A stretch of 64,000 bases of DNA from Algoriphagus oliviformis (GTDB lineage: Bacteria; Bacteroidota; Bacteroidia; Cytophagales; Cyclobacteriaceae). Under the pieces are notes generated by a model that made no database searches, was not told the origin of the DNA, and saw nothing but the letters and a program-made list of their open reading frames with translations. Location: NCBI RefSeq assembly GCF_017254915.1, contig NZ_JAFKCT010000006.1:196173-260172 (forward strand), read 5' to 3'. This document shows positions 36,546-44,928 of this stretch, one piece after another (the stretch's first letter is position 1; each line of letters opens with the position of its first letter). A program made the position numbers and the translations under genes.

Positions 36546-37064
36546 ATGTCAAGCGCAAAGAACCCCATTACGGTAACGACCCAACTAACATTCGAAGATT
36601 ACAAGAAAATAAACTTCTACTTTCTATATAGGAAGCCAACAATGAAGTTCGGCTTAGTGTTTGGATTATTTATGCTTCTGTGCATTTTCATTCCATATGC
36701 GGCCAAAATCCCTTTTTGGACTGAGTTCCCGATCATTCCTTTTGCCATTGCATTTACCATGACTTTTATTCCGCCTTTTTTGATTTTGCGATCTGCGAAA
36801 AAGAACTATGAATCAAACAAAATGTTAAGTGGAGAGACTGAATATGAATTCACCAAGGATTTCATTCGCACTTCAGGAGAGTCATTTGATTCAAAAATGT
36901 ATTGGAAAAAACTGCACGAGATAAAATTGACAAGGAGTTGGCTGTTGATTTGGCAAAGCAAGGAAATTGCCAACGCTATACCAAGACGTGATGTTTCCGA
37001 TAGCCAAATCGCTCTGATAAAAGAGCTGGTCAAAGATGTAAAAGAGTTGAAAAAGAGTTTCTAG
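36546..37064 (+). CDS. YcxB-like membrane protein
   Basis: A 172-residue protein with two membrane helices (about 33-53 and 60-80) in the middle. The C-terminal domain (YEFTKDFIRTSGESFDSKMYWKKLHEI) resembles the YcxB-like C-terminal family. Function unknown. Base composition is AT-richer than most neighbours, and it follows a repeat-rich region, which hints at a later arrival. It stands alone. Confidence 0.6.
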   Translation: MSSAKNPITVTTQLTFEDYKKINFYFLYRKPTMKFGLVFGLFMLLCIFIPYAAKIPFWTEFPIIPFAIAFTMTFIPPFLILRSAKKNYESNKMLSGETEYEFTKDFIRTSGESFDSKMYWKKLHEIKLTRSWLLIWQSKEIANAIPRRDVSDSQIALIKELVKDVKELKKSF

Positions 37065-37093
37065 CTGTAAACACACCGACTAATTCCGGAGCT

Positions 37094-37194
37094 CAATCCC
37101 GAAGGGATTGCATGTTTATAGCAGGAACGGGCAATCATCCATACGACCCCTGCGGGGTCGAATGAAATTTACATCTGTCGGTTTCTATAAACAT
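37094..37194. repeat. Bacteroidota AATCCCGAAGGGATT / CGACCCCTGCGGGGTCG repeat
   Basis: It has two hairpins, CAATCCC-GAA-GGGATTG (37094-37110) and CGACCCC-TGC-GGGGTCG (37144-37160). A perfect outer pair, ATGTTTATAG (37112-37121) with CTATAAACAT (37185-37194), encloses the second. This combination is a recognisable interspersed repeat of the phylum. Confidence 0.65.
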
Positions 37195-37241
37195 CTGACC
37201 CGTTCCGGATCGTTGCCAATTCAGAACCTCGTCCTTCCGAC

Positions 37242-38168
37242 CTATCCCTTCACCCCAGCCAGTAGGTACAGCACCGCCATGCGGACGGCGACGCCGTTTT
37301 CGACTTGGTTGAGGATGATGGAGTGCTCGGAGTCGGCTGCGTCTGAGCTCAATTCCACGCCTCGGTTGATCGGGCCTGGGTGCATCACGACGATTTCCTT
37401 GTTCAGGGATTGGAGCATCTTTTTGTTGATCCCGTAGTAGAGGGAGTATTCTCTCAAGCTCGGGAAATATTTGATCTGCTGGCGCTCCAGCTGGATGCGG
37501 AGCACGTTGGCCACGTCGCACCATTCCAGCGCCTTCATCACGTCCAGTTCCACTTTCACGCCCAGACTGGAAATGTATTTTGGCAGGAGCGTGATCGGTC
37601 CGCAGACCATCACTTCGGCTCCGAGCTTTTGCAGGCAAAAAATATTGGACAGGGCCACCCTGGAGTGCAGAATGTCGCCAATGATGGCGATCTTTTTCCC
37701 CGCCAAGTCTCCCAGCTTTTCAGTCATGGAGAAGGCATCTAGCAAGGCTTGGGTAGGGTGCTCATGCGTGCCATCTCCGGCGTTCACGATGTTGGCAGAG
37801 ATGTTTCTGGAGAGAAAGTGCGGCGCTCCCGGGCTGGCGTGGCGCATGACGACCATGTCCACTTTCATCGCCAGGATGTTGTTGACCGTATCCACGAGCG
37901 TTTCGCCCTTTTTCACGGAGCTATTCGCCGAGGAGAAGTTCACCACGTCGGCGCTAAGGCGCTTCTCCGCCAGCTCGAAGGAGAGGCGGGTGCGGGTGGA
38001 GTTTTCGAAGAAAATATTGGCAATGGTAATGTCGCGGAGGGAGGGGACTTTCTTGATGGGCCGGTTGATCACCTCCTTGAAATTGGCCGCTGTTTCGAGA
38101 ATCAGGCGAATATCTGTCTCAGTGACGTCTTTGATTCCAAGCAGGTGTCTGGTGCTGAGTTGCGACAT
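37242..38168 (-). CDS. pyrB: Aspartate carbamoyltransferase catalytic subunit
   Basis: A 308-residue enzyme that joins carbamoyl phosphate and aspartate in pyrimidine synthesis. The carbamoyl-phosphate loop is FFENSTRTRLSFE (Ser57-Arg61). HATPAPT-like elements appear as HEHPTQALLDA, and MHPGPINRGVEL closes the active site. No regulatory PyrI gene is adjacent. It starts 2 bp after pyrR ends, so the two are co-transcribed. Confidence 0.95.
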   Translation of the reverse strand: MSQLSTRHLLGIKDVTETDIRLILETAANFKEVINRPIKKVPSLRDITIANIFFENSTRTRLSFELAEKRLSADVVNFSSANSSVKKGETLVDTVNNILAMKVDMVVMRHASPGAPHFLSRNISANIVNAGDGTHEHPTQALLDAFSMTEKLGDLAGKKIAIIGDILHSRVALSNIFCLQKLGAEVMVCGPITLLPKYISSLGVKVELDVMKALEWCDVANVLRIQLERQQIKYFPSLREYSLYYGINKKMLQSLNKEIVVMHPGPINRGVELSSDAADSEHSIILNQVENGVAVRMAVLYLLAGVKG

Positions 38169-38170
38169 GT

Positions 38171-38719
38171 TTAACTTTTAACTTTCTCTGTGATCCAAAT
38201 TGCATCTTCCGCATGGTCCTGATCGGCCCATTCCACTACCACATGCTGGCTGTCGAGGGTATTCACCTTGGTGCCAAAGTAGTCCGGCATGATGGGATAG
38301 TCCCGCGTCAGGCGTCGGTCTACCAGCACCATCAGCTCTACCTTTGCCGGCCGCCCAAAGGCGATCATCGCGTCCATGGCAGCCCGCACGGAGCGGCCCT
38401 TGTAGAGTACGTCGTCGATGAGAATGACCTTTTTGCCCTCTACCAAAAAATCGATCTTGGTCTCGTTGGCTTTCAGCGGAAAGTCCCTGCGGCGGAAGTC
38501 GTCCCGGTGAAAGGTCGCGTCCAGATAGCCGGAAGGCACCTTGATCCCCGAGATCTCCTCCAGCAGAGCAACTACTTTATCCAATAGAATTGGGCCGCGT
38601 GGCTGGAGTCCAAGGAGTACGGTATTTTCGAAATCGTCGTGATTTTCGATGAGTTGGTAGCAAAACCGCTTCAGAGTGATGGCGATCTGCTGCTGATCGA
38701 GTACAAGCCGCTTTTGCAT
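38171..38719 (-). CDS. pyrR: PyrR bifunctional regulator / uracil phosphoribosyltransferase
   Basis: A 182-residue type I phosphoribosyltransferase. The PRPP loop is VILIDDVLYKGRSVRAAMDA (about 95-114) and the flexible-loop region is YLDATFHRDDFRRRDF. PyrR makes UMP from uracil and, in Firmicutes, binds pyr mRNA to cause attenuation. I see no attenuator hairpin between pyrR and pyrB, so RNA-based control cannot be claimed here. It precedes pyrB by 2 bp. Confidence 0.93.
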   Translation of the reverse strand: MQKRLVLDQQQIAITLKRFCYQLIENHDDFENTVLLGLQPRGPILLDKVVALLEEISGIKVPSGYLDATFHRDDFRRRDFPLKANETKIDFLVEGKKVILIDDVLYKGRSVRAAMDAMIAFGRPAKVELMVLVDRRLTRDYPIMPDYFGTKVNTLDSQHVVVEWADQDHAEDAIWITEKVKS

Positions 38720-38753
38720 GTGGTGGATTTGGGCGTAAATATAGAAAATAAAA

Positions 38754-40373
38754 CTAGTCCCGGGCCTCCTCAGGCTGGTACAAATCCCCGTCGACGAGAA
38801 TTTTGCTCATGAAAAAGACCGTCCGCTCCTCGGCCTGGTTGCTGGCGTTCAGCCCCCGAATGCTCTGCTGGCCGGTGAGTATGAAGTAGCGGTCGTACCA
38901 GTGGACCAGGCGGAGCGTTTCGAAGTCGGTGTAGTTGATCCGCTCGTTTTCGTTGGGCAGCTCCAGCTCAAATTCCAGGTGCTCAAAGACTTTCTCCCCG
39001 TTTCGGAAAAAACTGGCTTTGATCAGGTCGTTTTCCGCATAAAGGTGGTAGAGGTCATCGCCCACGATGGCGATCTCGCCAAAAGGCTCCGGGTAGGTCG
39101 TGACAAAACCGTCATAAGTCGCCGCGTTGTCCCACAGCACGTGGCCCTCCTTGGATACTTTCACAAAATGCGCCGACTCGTACTGGTACTCGTTGATCGA
39201 GGCAAAAGTCTGGATAGGCGTCGTGTTGGGCGATATGAAGGGATCCATGTAGTAGGGAGCGTAGCCCATGCGGTTGATCCGGTCGTAGCGATAGGTGTTG
39301 GTAGAGGTCCAGCCTCCAGGTCGCCTGCCCCCGTTGCTCACGATGTTTACCTGGTCAAAATAGATGTAATAAGCATCCTTCACCTGCCGCACGTCCCGCA
39401 CGGCATAGGTATTTCTGATCAGGGGGATCTTGGACTTGTCCAGCTCCTTCATCACGGATTCGTCCCGCTTTGACTTTTGCTTTTCTGGGAGATAGTTGAA
39501 AAAATTGGGGAAATCCTCCAGCGTATAGAGTTTGAAACCATATTCCCCAAACTCGTTGATCTCCATGATGTACATGCCTTGATAGGCGCTGCGGCCGTCC
39601 AGACCATAGGAACCGATCATCACCTGCTGGTAGTTTTGGTCCGCCAGCAGCATCCCGTCGAGGATCTCCTGATCTTGGGAGCCAAACTGGTCCACCTTGA
39701 TCTCCCGGACCAGGTTGCCCAGCATGTCAAAGGTGAGAATGGACGTCTCCCGGTTTTTGTATTGTCCACGGCGGCTGATCACCACCTCCAGCGCCTCCAG
39801 CTCAGGCATCTTTCGGATCTGCAGCACTTGGGTATTGTTGCCATACACGCCCTGCACGGTATGGATGCTCTTGGTATCCAGGTCAAAAATCTGCAAAACC
39901 GGCCTGCCCTCCGCATTTCCCATGAAGACCGCCTTTCTGTTTTGCACCAAAAACTCCACCAGTTCTATGGCCAGGAGGTTTTCGGCGGGAAACTCAAAGC
40001 CTTGGTTGGACTCCAGGTTCACCTGCAAAATGTATTTGTCGGCGGTGCTGGAGTAGCCCTTGGCCATGAGCACAAAGAGATTGTTTCCCTCTGTGTCATA
40101 GCCGACCATTTCGTAGCCCGGCCTCATCTCCAGCTCGACCAGCCCCTTGGACTTGAGGTCGAGGTCGGAGACGAAAAACTGGAAAGTCTTTTTAGCGGAA
40201 AATCCCCTCCCCTGATGGGAGCGAAAGGACACCAAGCCCTCCTCTATCCGCATCATCTCAAAGGTGGGGTCATTGGGCTCCCCCTGCACCTCAAACCGCT
40301 CCGTAAACTTCACCTGGGCGAGCAGCGGGGAGGTGCATAAAACCAGAAAAAGGACGATCAGATAGTTTTTCAT
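38754..40373 (-). CDS. Secreted protein of unknown function
   Basis: A 539-residue exported protein with a signal peptide ending LLAQ. The body is rich in short beta strands and Asp/Tyr turns with no obvious repeats or catalytic motif. It contains a polar YRYDRINRMGYAPYYMDPF segment near residue 370. Family not recognised. Its start overlaps the EVE gene by 4 bp (ATGA), and pyrR begins 34 bp after its stop, so it is probably co-transcribed with both, an odd mix of periplasmic and cytosolic products. Confidence 0.65.
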   Translation of the reverse strand: MKNYLIVLFLVLCTSPLLAQVKFTERFEVQGEPNDPTFEMMRIEEGLVSFRSHQGRGFSAKKTFQFFVSDLDLKSKGLVELEMRPGYEMVGYDTEGNNLFVLMAKGYSSTADKYILQVNLESNQGFEFPAENLLAIELVEFLVQNRKAVFMGNAEGRPVLQIFDLDTKSIHTVQGVYGNNTQVLQIRKMPELEALEVVISRRGQYKNRETSILTFDMLGNLVREIKVDQFGSQDQEILDGMLLADQNYQQVMIGSYGLDGRSAYQGMYIMEINEFGEYGFKLYTLEDFPNFFNYLPEKQKSKRDESVMKELDKSKIPLIRNTYAVRDVRQVKDAYYIYFDQVNIVSNGGRRPGGWTSTNTYRYDRINRMGYAPYYMDPFISPNTTPIQTFASINEYQYESAHFVKVSKEGHVLWDNAATYDGFVTTYPEPFGEIAIVGDDLYHLYAENDLIKASFFRNGEKVFEHLEFELELPNENERINYTDFETLRLVHWYDRYFILTGQQSIRGLNASNQAEERTVFFMSKILVDGDLYQPEEARD

Positions 40374-40768
40374 TTGCCTAGGCCTAGTATCACATTGAAC
40401 TCATCTTTGGTCACCGACATCACGGAGAGGCGGGACTGCCGCAGCATCAGCATCCCCGAAAGCCGGTCTTCGGACTTGATGGTTTCCAAGGTGACCGGGT
40501 TTGCCAGCGCTTGCTTCATCTTCAAGCTCACGGCCACCCAAGCCCCATCTTTGGGATCGGGAAACGCTTCCTGCGACACTTCGGCTACTCCCACCACGGC
40601 CTTGTCCTTGCCGCTATGGTAGAAAAGCACTGGATCGCCGAGCTGCATCTCTTTCAGAAAGTTTCTCGCCTGATAGTTTCTCACCCCGTCCCACACATCT
40701 TCGCCATTTTTCGTAAAATCATCCCAAGAGTAAGAGTTGGGTTCTGTCTTGACCATCCAGTAGTTCAT
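40370..40768 (-). CDS. EVE domain protein
   Basis: A 132-residue stand-alone EVE domain (PUA-like fold). The N-terminal MNYWMVKTEPNSYSWDDF and the following DGVRNYQARNFLKEMQLGD and VLFYHSGKDKAVVG are the family hallmarks. EVE domains bind modified bases in DNA or RNA. It heads the run EVE-unknown-pyrR-pyrB, which suggests housekeeping rather than defence. No partner nuclease is adjacent. Confidence 0.9.
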   Translation of the reverse strand: MNYWMVKTEPNSYSWDDFTKNGEDVWDGVRNYQARNFLKEMQLGDPVLFYHSGKDKAVVGVAEVSQEAFPDPKDGAWVAVSLKMKQALANPVTLETIKSEDRLSGMLMLRQSRLSVMSVTKDEFNVILGLGK

Positions 40769-40800
40769 GTTTTGGTTATTTGGTTATTCTGTAAAATTAA

Positions 40801-40854
40801 GTAAGTAGTGAGTGGTGAGTGGTAAGTTGTGATGCGATCCGATGCACTACTTAC
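40801..40854. repeat. Low-complexity GTAAGTAGTG inverted repeat
   Basis: GTAAGTAGTG (40801-40810) and CACTACTTAC (40845-40854) pair perfectly. Between and after them lie near-copies of GTGAGTGGT and CTAACCACTTAC. It belongs with the quasi-repeats at 42716-42953. Confidence 0.6.
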
Positions 40855-41011
40855 TTCTAACCGCTAACCACTTACAGCCTATTTCCTTGAAACGGCTGCA
40901 CACTGCCACTAATCACTGCCTACCGATATCTGGAAGTTACCCGTTCAAACTTTAAATTGAAACAATAAATCGAGACATTTGTCTTACTACTGACACGAAA
41001 AACTAACTGTT

Positions 41012-42715
41012 TTGGATCATAAAACGATTTTAAAAAAGCTCAAGCTCGGCATCCAGTTGATGGAACTCCACGACGAAAATCCATTCAAAATCCGCAGCTA
41101 CCAGAGTGCGCTCATCTCGCTGGAGCGTATGGATCAGGACATTATGGAGCTCAGCAACACCGAACTCACCCAGCTCAACGGGGTGGGCAAGAGCATCGTC
41201 GAGGCCATCCAAAGCCTGAAGGCTTCGGAGACTTTTCCCCTGCTGACCCAGCTGCTCGAAAAAACACCCACAGGCATCCTCGAAGTACTCCAGATCAAAG
41301 GGTTAGGTCCAAAAAAGGTCAAAACCCTCTGGGAAGAGCTTGGGATCACTTCCACTCATGAGCTCATGGAAGCCTGCCAGTCGGGCAAGGTCGCCCAGAT
41401 CAAGGGCTTTGGGCAAAAGACCCAAGACACCATCATCCAAAACCTGGAGTTCAAAGCCTCCAACACCGGCAAGTGGCTCTACGCCGACATCGAGACGGTG
41501 ATCGCCCAACTCAGTCAGTCCCTCCAGAGCAGTGTCGGAGATGCCAAGCTCGCCGTCGTGGGCGACTTCGCCAGAAACATGGAAATCATATCCGCGGCAG
41601 AGTTTCTCGTCGGCTCGGACTCGCTTTCTGATGTCAAAGCGGACCTAAAAACGCTGGCATCGGTCGACTGGAACTGGAAAAACTCGGGACCGAATACTTG
41701 GAAGGGAAAATTGAAAGAGCTTGACCTGGGCATCGTCCTGCACTTTTGCAGTGCCTTGGATTTCCCTTGGAAAAAGCTGACGCTCACCGCCGCCAAAGCC
41801 CACCTGATGAGCTTGGTCAGCGACACGGAAACCGTTGCCGAGCGATTGATCAAAAAGGACTATGACAGCGAAGAAGCTTTTTTCTCCCAAAACCAGCTCC
41901 AGTTCATCCCCGCTGAGATGCGGGAGGGCTTTGGAGAAGTGGAGCAAGCCAAGGAAAACAAGATCCCCAGCCTGCTGGAAGAATCAGACCTCAGGGGCAT
42001 CCTGCACAACCACTCCACCTACAGTGACGGCAAGCACAGCCTGAGACAGATGGCCGAGCACTGCCGGGCCTTGGGCTATGAGTACCTCGGGATCTCCGAC
42101 CACAGCCAGACGGCCATCTACGCAGGCGGCCTCGACGTGGAAAAGATCCTAAAGCAACATGCCGAGATCGACCAGCTCAACCGAGAAATGGCTCCTTTCC
42201 GCATCTTCAAAGGCATAGAAAGCGACATTCTCGGCGATGGCAGCTTGGACTACGAAAACGACGTCTTGGCCAGCTTTGACTTCATCGTCTCCTCCGTCCA
42301 CTCCATCCTGAACATGGATATCAAGCGGGCTACCGACCGACTGCTCCGCGCGATAGAAAACCCCTACACGACCATCCTCGGTCACCCAACTGGAAGACTT
42401 CTGCTCCGAAGAGAAGGATATCCCATCGACCACAAGACTGTCATCGATGCCTGCGCGGCACACAAGGTCGTGATCGAGATCAATGCCAATCCATGGAGAT
42501 TGGACCTGGACTGGAGGTGGATCCGCTATGCGCTGGAGCAAGGCGTAAAGCTCTCCATCAATCCCGATGCCCACGAGATGGGAGGCTATGGCGACATGAA
42601 ATACGGCGTGTTGGTCGGGAGAAAAGGCGGGCTGACCAAAGAAATGACCCTCAATGCGCTGAGCGGGGAAGAAATTGCAGCTTACTTTGCAGAGCGAAAG
42701 GAGGGTAAGGGGTGA
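41012..42715 (+). CDS. polX: PolX-type protein with PHP domain and degenerate polymerase site
   Basis: A 567-residue PolX-PHP protein. The N-terminal HhH and DNA-binding region (MELHDENPFKIRSYQSAL, LNGVGKSIVEAIQ, IKGLGPKKVKTL) matches the family. The palm motif, whose normal form carries the catalytic Asp pair (KDLDF-like), here reads SAAEF (194-198), so the two Asp become Ala195 and Glu197. The PHP phosphoesterase motifs are intact: HNHSTYSDGKHS, GIESDILGDG, SSVHS, GHPTGRLL and INPDAH. It may be a 3'-5' exonuclease or AP-site enzyme without polymerase activity. The start is TTG at 41012: an in-frame stop lies upstream and the family N-terminus needs these residues. Confidence 0.88.
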   Translation: MDHKTILKKLKLGIQLMELHDENPFKIRSYQSALISLERMDQDIMELSNTELTQLNGVGKSIVEAIQSLKASETFPLLTQLLEKTPTGILEVLQIKGLGPKKVKTLWEELGITSTHELMEACQSGKVAQIKGFGQKTQDTIIQNLEFKASNTGKWLYADIETVIAQLSQSLQSSVGDAKLAVVGDFARNMEIISAAEFLVGSDSLSDVKADLKTLASVDWNWKNSGPNTWKGKLKELDLGIVLHFCSALDFPWKKLTLTAAKAHLMSLVSDTETVAERLIKKDYDSEEAFFSQNQLQFIPAEMREGFGEVEQAKENKIPSLLEESDLRGILHNHSTYSDGKHSLRQMAEHCRALGYEYLGISDHSQTAIYAGGLDVEKILKQHAEIDQLNREMAPFRIFKGIESDILGDGSLDYENDVLASFDFIVSSVHSILNMDIKRATDRLLRAIENPYTTILGHPTGRLLLRREGYPIDHKTVIDACAAHKVVIEINANPWRLDLDWRWIRYALEQGVKLSINPDAHEMGGYGDMKYGVLVGRKGGLTKEMTLNALSGEEIAAYFAERKEGKG

Positions 42716-42953
42716 GGAGTGAGCGGTGAGTAGTGAGGAGTAAGAAGTAATTAGTGAGTAGTAGGCAGTGGGCAGTGTCCCGACTCCCTTTATTAGCTTC
42801 TTGCCCCGTACGTCTTGATACTTACATCTCGCCGCTTGACTCTTGGCTCTTGTTTCTTGGCTCTCTGCTCTTGACTCTCCCTTCTTGATACTTGATACTA
42901 CTGTCTTGATACTAACGTCTTGATACTGGCTACTTGCTACTAACTACTAACCA
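42716..42953. repeat. Quasi-periodic intergenic words (GTGAGTAGT and CTTGATACT)
   Basis: The first part is built from GAGTAGTGAG/GAGTAAG/GGCAGTG variants. The second is built from CTTGATACT (five exact copies), CTTGGCTCT and CTACTAAC variants. No reading frame. Similar text occurs at 40801-40880 and, with GGAGGT words, at about 35850-35990. Confidence 0.65.
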
Positions 42954-43241
42954 ATGAAATGGACTGACCTACCCGAACCCGTGCTGTTGCAGCGCTCTTT
43001 TCTCTTTGGAATCACGGGGATCATCCTAGGCACCCTCTCTATACTCAATTCCACCTGGCACCTGGTCAACGCCCCCATGGGCCCGCTAAACGGGGTGAGT
43101 TTCCTGCTTCAGTTGGCGGCTCTGGGCACAGCCATCCTGGTACTGAGGAAGCGAAAGGTGGAGAAAGAACACAAGGAAAAGGCGCAGATGCTGATTCTTA
43201 TCCAGACGGTAGCGCTGCTATTTTTCCTCTTCTCATTATGA
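42954..43241 (+). CDS. Small two-to-three-helix membrane protein
   Basis: A 95-residue protein with hydrophobic segments at about 15-33, 45-60 and 75-95. A basic KRKVEKEHKEK stretch lies between the last two. No family recognised. Coding is supported by composition and a clean ATG directly after the quasi-repeat region, but it is short, so I keep moderate confidence. Confidence 0.5.
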   Translation: MKWTDLPEPVLLQRSFLFGITGIILGTLSILNSTWHLVNAPMGPLNGVSFLLQLAALGTAILVLRKRKVEKEHKEKAQMLILIQTVALLFFLFSL

Positions 43242-43530
43242 GGAAATGGGATGGAGGTAGAAGTGATTTTTGATTTATGAAGTACGATTTACGACCCCGT
43301 CGCTAGTGGTAGGGTCACCGCTAGTTCGAATCGGCTCTGTCACCAACCGGCATTTGGGGCATATATCTTCTGTCCTCGGGCATCCGGCACTTTTCAACCT
43401 TTTACTTACAAATCCAACAAACTGATTTTCAGCCATTTTATTGTATCCCGGAAAAATTTTAACTTTTTTTCATACTCCAGCGCAACCATTTTTTCCAGGT
43501 CCGCATCTAGAAATATGAAAGCCAACCGGA
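43242..43530. other. Gene-free region with a tRNA-like 3' fragment
   Basis: It contains GTTCGAATC followed, 9 bp later, by CACCA (about 43324-43344), which resembles the T-loop and CCA end of a tRNA. The T-stem does not pair, so it is at best a decayed fragment. No promoter is clear for the sigma gene. Confidence 0.35.
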
Positions 43531-44100
43531 ATGTTTAACAGATCCAATTTTTCTACCGAAGAAGGAATAATCAAGGGATGCCTCAAGGGTGATCGGTCCG
43601 CCCAGCGTCACCTCTACGATTCCTACTCGGGGAAATTTCTGGCCATCTGCATGCGGTACCTCAAAGACCGCGAACATGCCGAGGACGTGATGATCGAGAG
43701 CTTTATGAAAATCTTCGAAAAACTGGCCCAGTTTCAGCACAAGGGAAGCTTCGAAGGCTGGATGAAGCGCATCGTCGTCACCCAGGCGCTCATGACGCTG
43801 CGCAGCAACCGGCACCTCATGATGGAGGTGAATCTGGAACACGAATACGAGTACGGCGACCAGCACTACGAGCTGACCCATCTGGAGGCAGCCGAACTGA
43901 TGGAGCTGGTACAGGGACTGCCGGTCGGCTACCGGACGGTGTTTAACCTGTACGCCATCGAGGGCTATGCCCACCAGGAGATCGCCGACCTGCTGGGCAT
44001 CACCGAGAGTACTTCCAAGTCGCAGCTCAACCGGGCCCGCACCGCGCTAAAGGAAAAAATTGCCAGTCTGCAACCCAAAACCAAGACGAACCATGGCTAA
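43531..44100 (+). CDS. ECF-type RNA polymerase sigma factor
   Basis: A 189-residue sigma-70 family protein with region 2 (HLYDSYSGKFLAICMRYLKD and EDVMIESFMKIF) and region 4 (AIEGYAHQEIADLLGITEST) but no region 3. It redirects RNA polymerase, probably to its own cluster. Its stop overlaps the start of the next gene (ATGGCTAA), whose product looks like a membrane anti-sigma factor. The downstream barrels and adhesin-like protein are plausible targets; that is inference. Confidence 0.92.
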   Translation: MFNRSNFSTEEGIIKGCLKGDRSAQRHLYDSYSGKFLAICMRYLKDREHAEDVMIESFMKIFEKLAQFQHKGSFEGWMKRIVVTQALMTLRSNRHLMMEVNLEHEYEYGDQHYELTHLEAAELMELVQGLPVGYRTVFNLYAIEGYAHQEIADLLGITESTSKSQLNRARTALKEKIASLQPKTKTNHG

Positions 44101-44890
44101 GACAAACGAACAATTCGACCAGCATTTCAGAGAAAAACTCGACGGGCATCGCGAAAAACCAAGCGCGCTCGCCTGGGAAAGGCTCGAAAGCCAACTGCCC
44201 GAAAAGTCCAAGCCCAAACTGGGCGTCTGGTGGGCTGTGGCCGCCTCGGTGACGGCGCTGCTCGTGGCTGGCTACGCGTTTTGGCCAAGTGGGGAGCAAG
44301 ATTCCGCGGAGACTTTCCTGGCGGAAAAGATCGAAATGCCAGTAGAAGTCCAGCCTGAAGGCAGTATCGAAGCGCCCCAAGCCTCGCTTGAGGAGGAGCA
44401 AAAAACAAGCACTGAGGCCGGAGCGACCGAAGAATCCAAGCCAGTAAAACAGCCTGAGCAAAGCCAAAAACCTGTCCAGAAAACCAAACCAACTCCCATT
44501 CCCGCCCAAGCCCAGCCTTCGCAGAACCTGATCGCCCAGGCGGAAACCAAAACCACGAACACCCCAATCGTCGCACCACTACCCACGCTCCAGACCGAGG
44601 AGCTGGAAGTGGCGATCCCAGAGCTCAAAGCGCCCCAGATCGAGCGAAGCCTAGCCGAAGCCAACAGCAAAGCTGAGGACGAGCCGCTCTACCGGGTCAG
44701 CATCTACTCCAACGGGATCAAAAAAGCCGAACCCGTGGACAAAAACCTGATCACCGAGCTCGGTAAGACCGTCGGACAGGTCGAGGGCCTGCTGGGCAAG
44801 GTGGACGAAGGCTTTGCCGAGCTCCAAGACCGAAAAGACAATCTCTTCGCCGGGGGAATCAGTATCAAAAAAGACCGAGCAGAACGATAA
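44093..44890 (+). CDS. Probable anti-sigma factor, single-helix membrane protein
   Basis: A 265-residue protein. A cytoplasmic N-terminus (QFDQHFREKLDGHREKPS) precedes one membrane helix (VWWAVAASVTALLVAGYAFW, about 42-61) and a long periplasmic stretch rich in Pro, Gln, Glu and Lys. Overlap with the sigma gene and this topology fit an anti-sigma factor, though I see no zinc-binding anti-sigma motif. The start is the ATG at 44093 that overlaps the sigma stop. Its periplasmic low-complexity region may sense the envelope. Confidence 0.7.
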   Translation: MAKTNEQFDQHFREKLDGHREKPSALAWERLESQLPEKSKPKLGVWWAVAASVTALLVAGYAFWPSGEQDSAETFLAEKIEMPVEVQPEGSIEAPQASLEEEQKTSTEAGATEESKPVKQPEQSQKPVQKTKPTPIPAQAQPSQNLIAQAETKTTNTPIVAPLPTLQTEELEVAIPELKAPQIERSLAEANSKAEDEPLYRVSIYSNGIKKAEPVDKNLITELGKTVGQVEGLLGKVDEGFAELQDRKDNLFAGGISIKKDRAER

Positions 44891-44928
44891 AAACTAAACC
44901 AACACCACGCATTTTCACGCAATTGACT

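Noticed and set aside
40370..40768. EVE protein as part of a restriction or defence system
   Set aside because: Neighbours are pyrimidine genes and no nuclease or methylase is adjacent.
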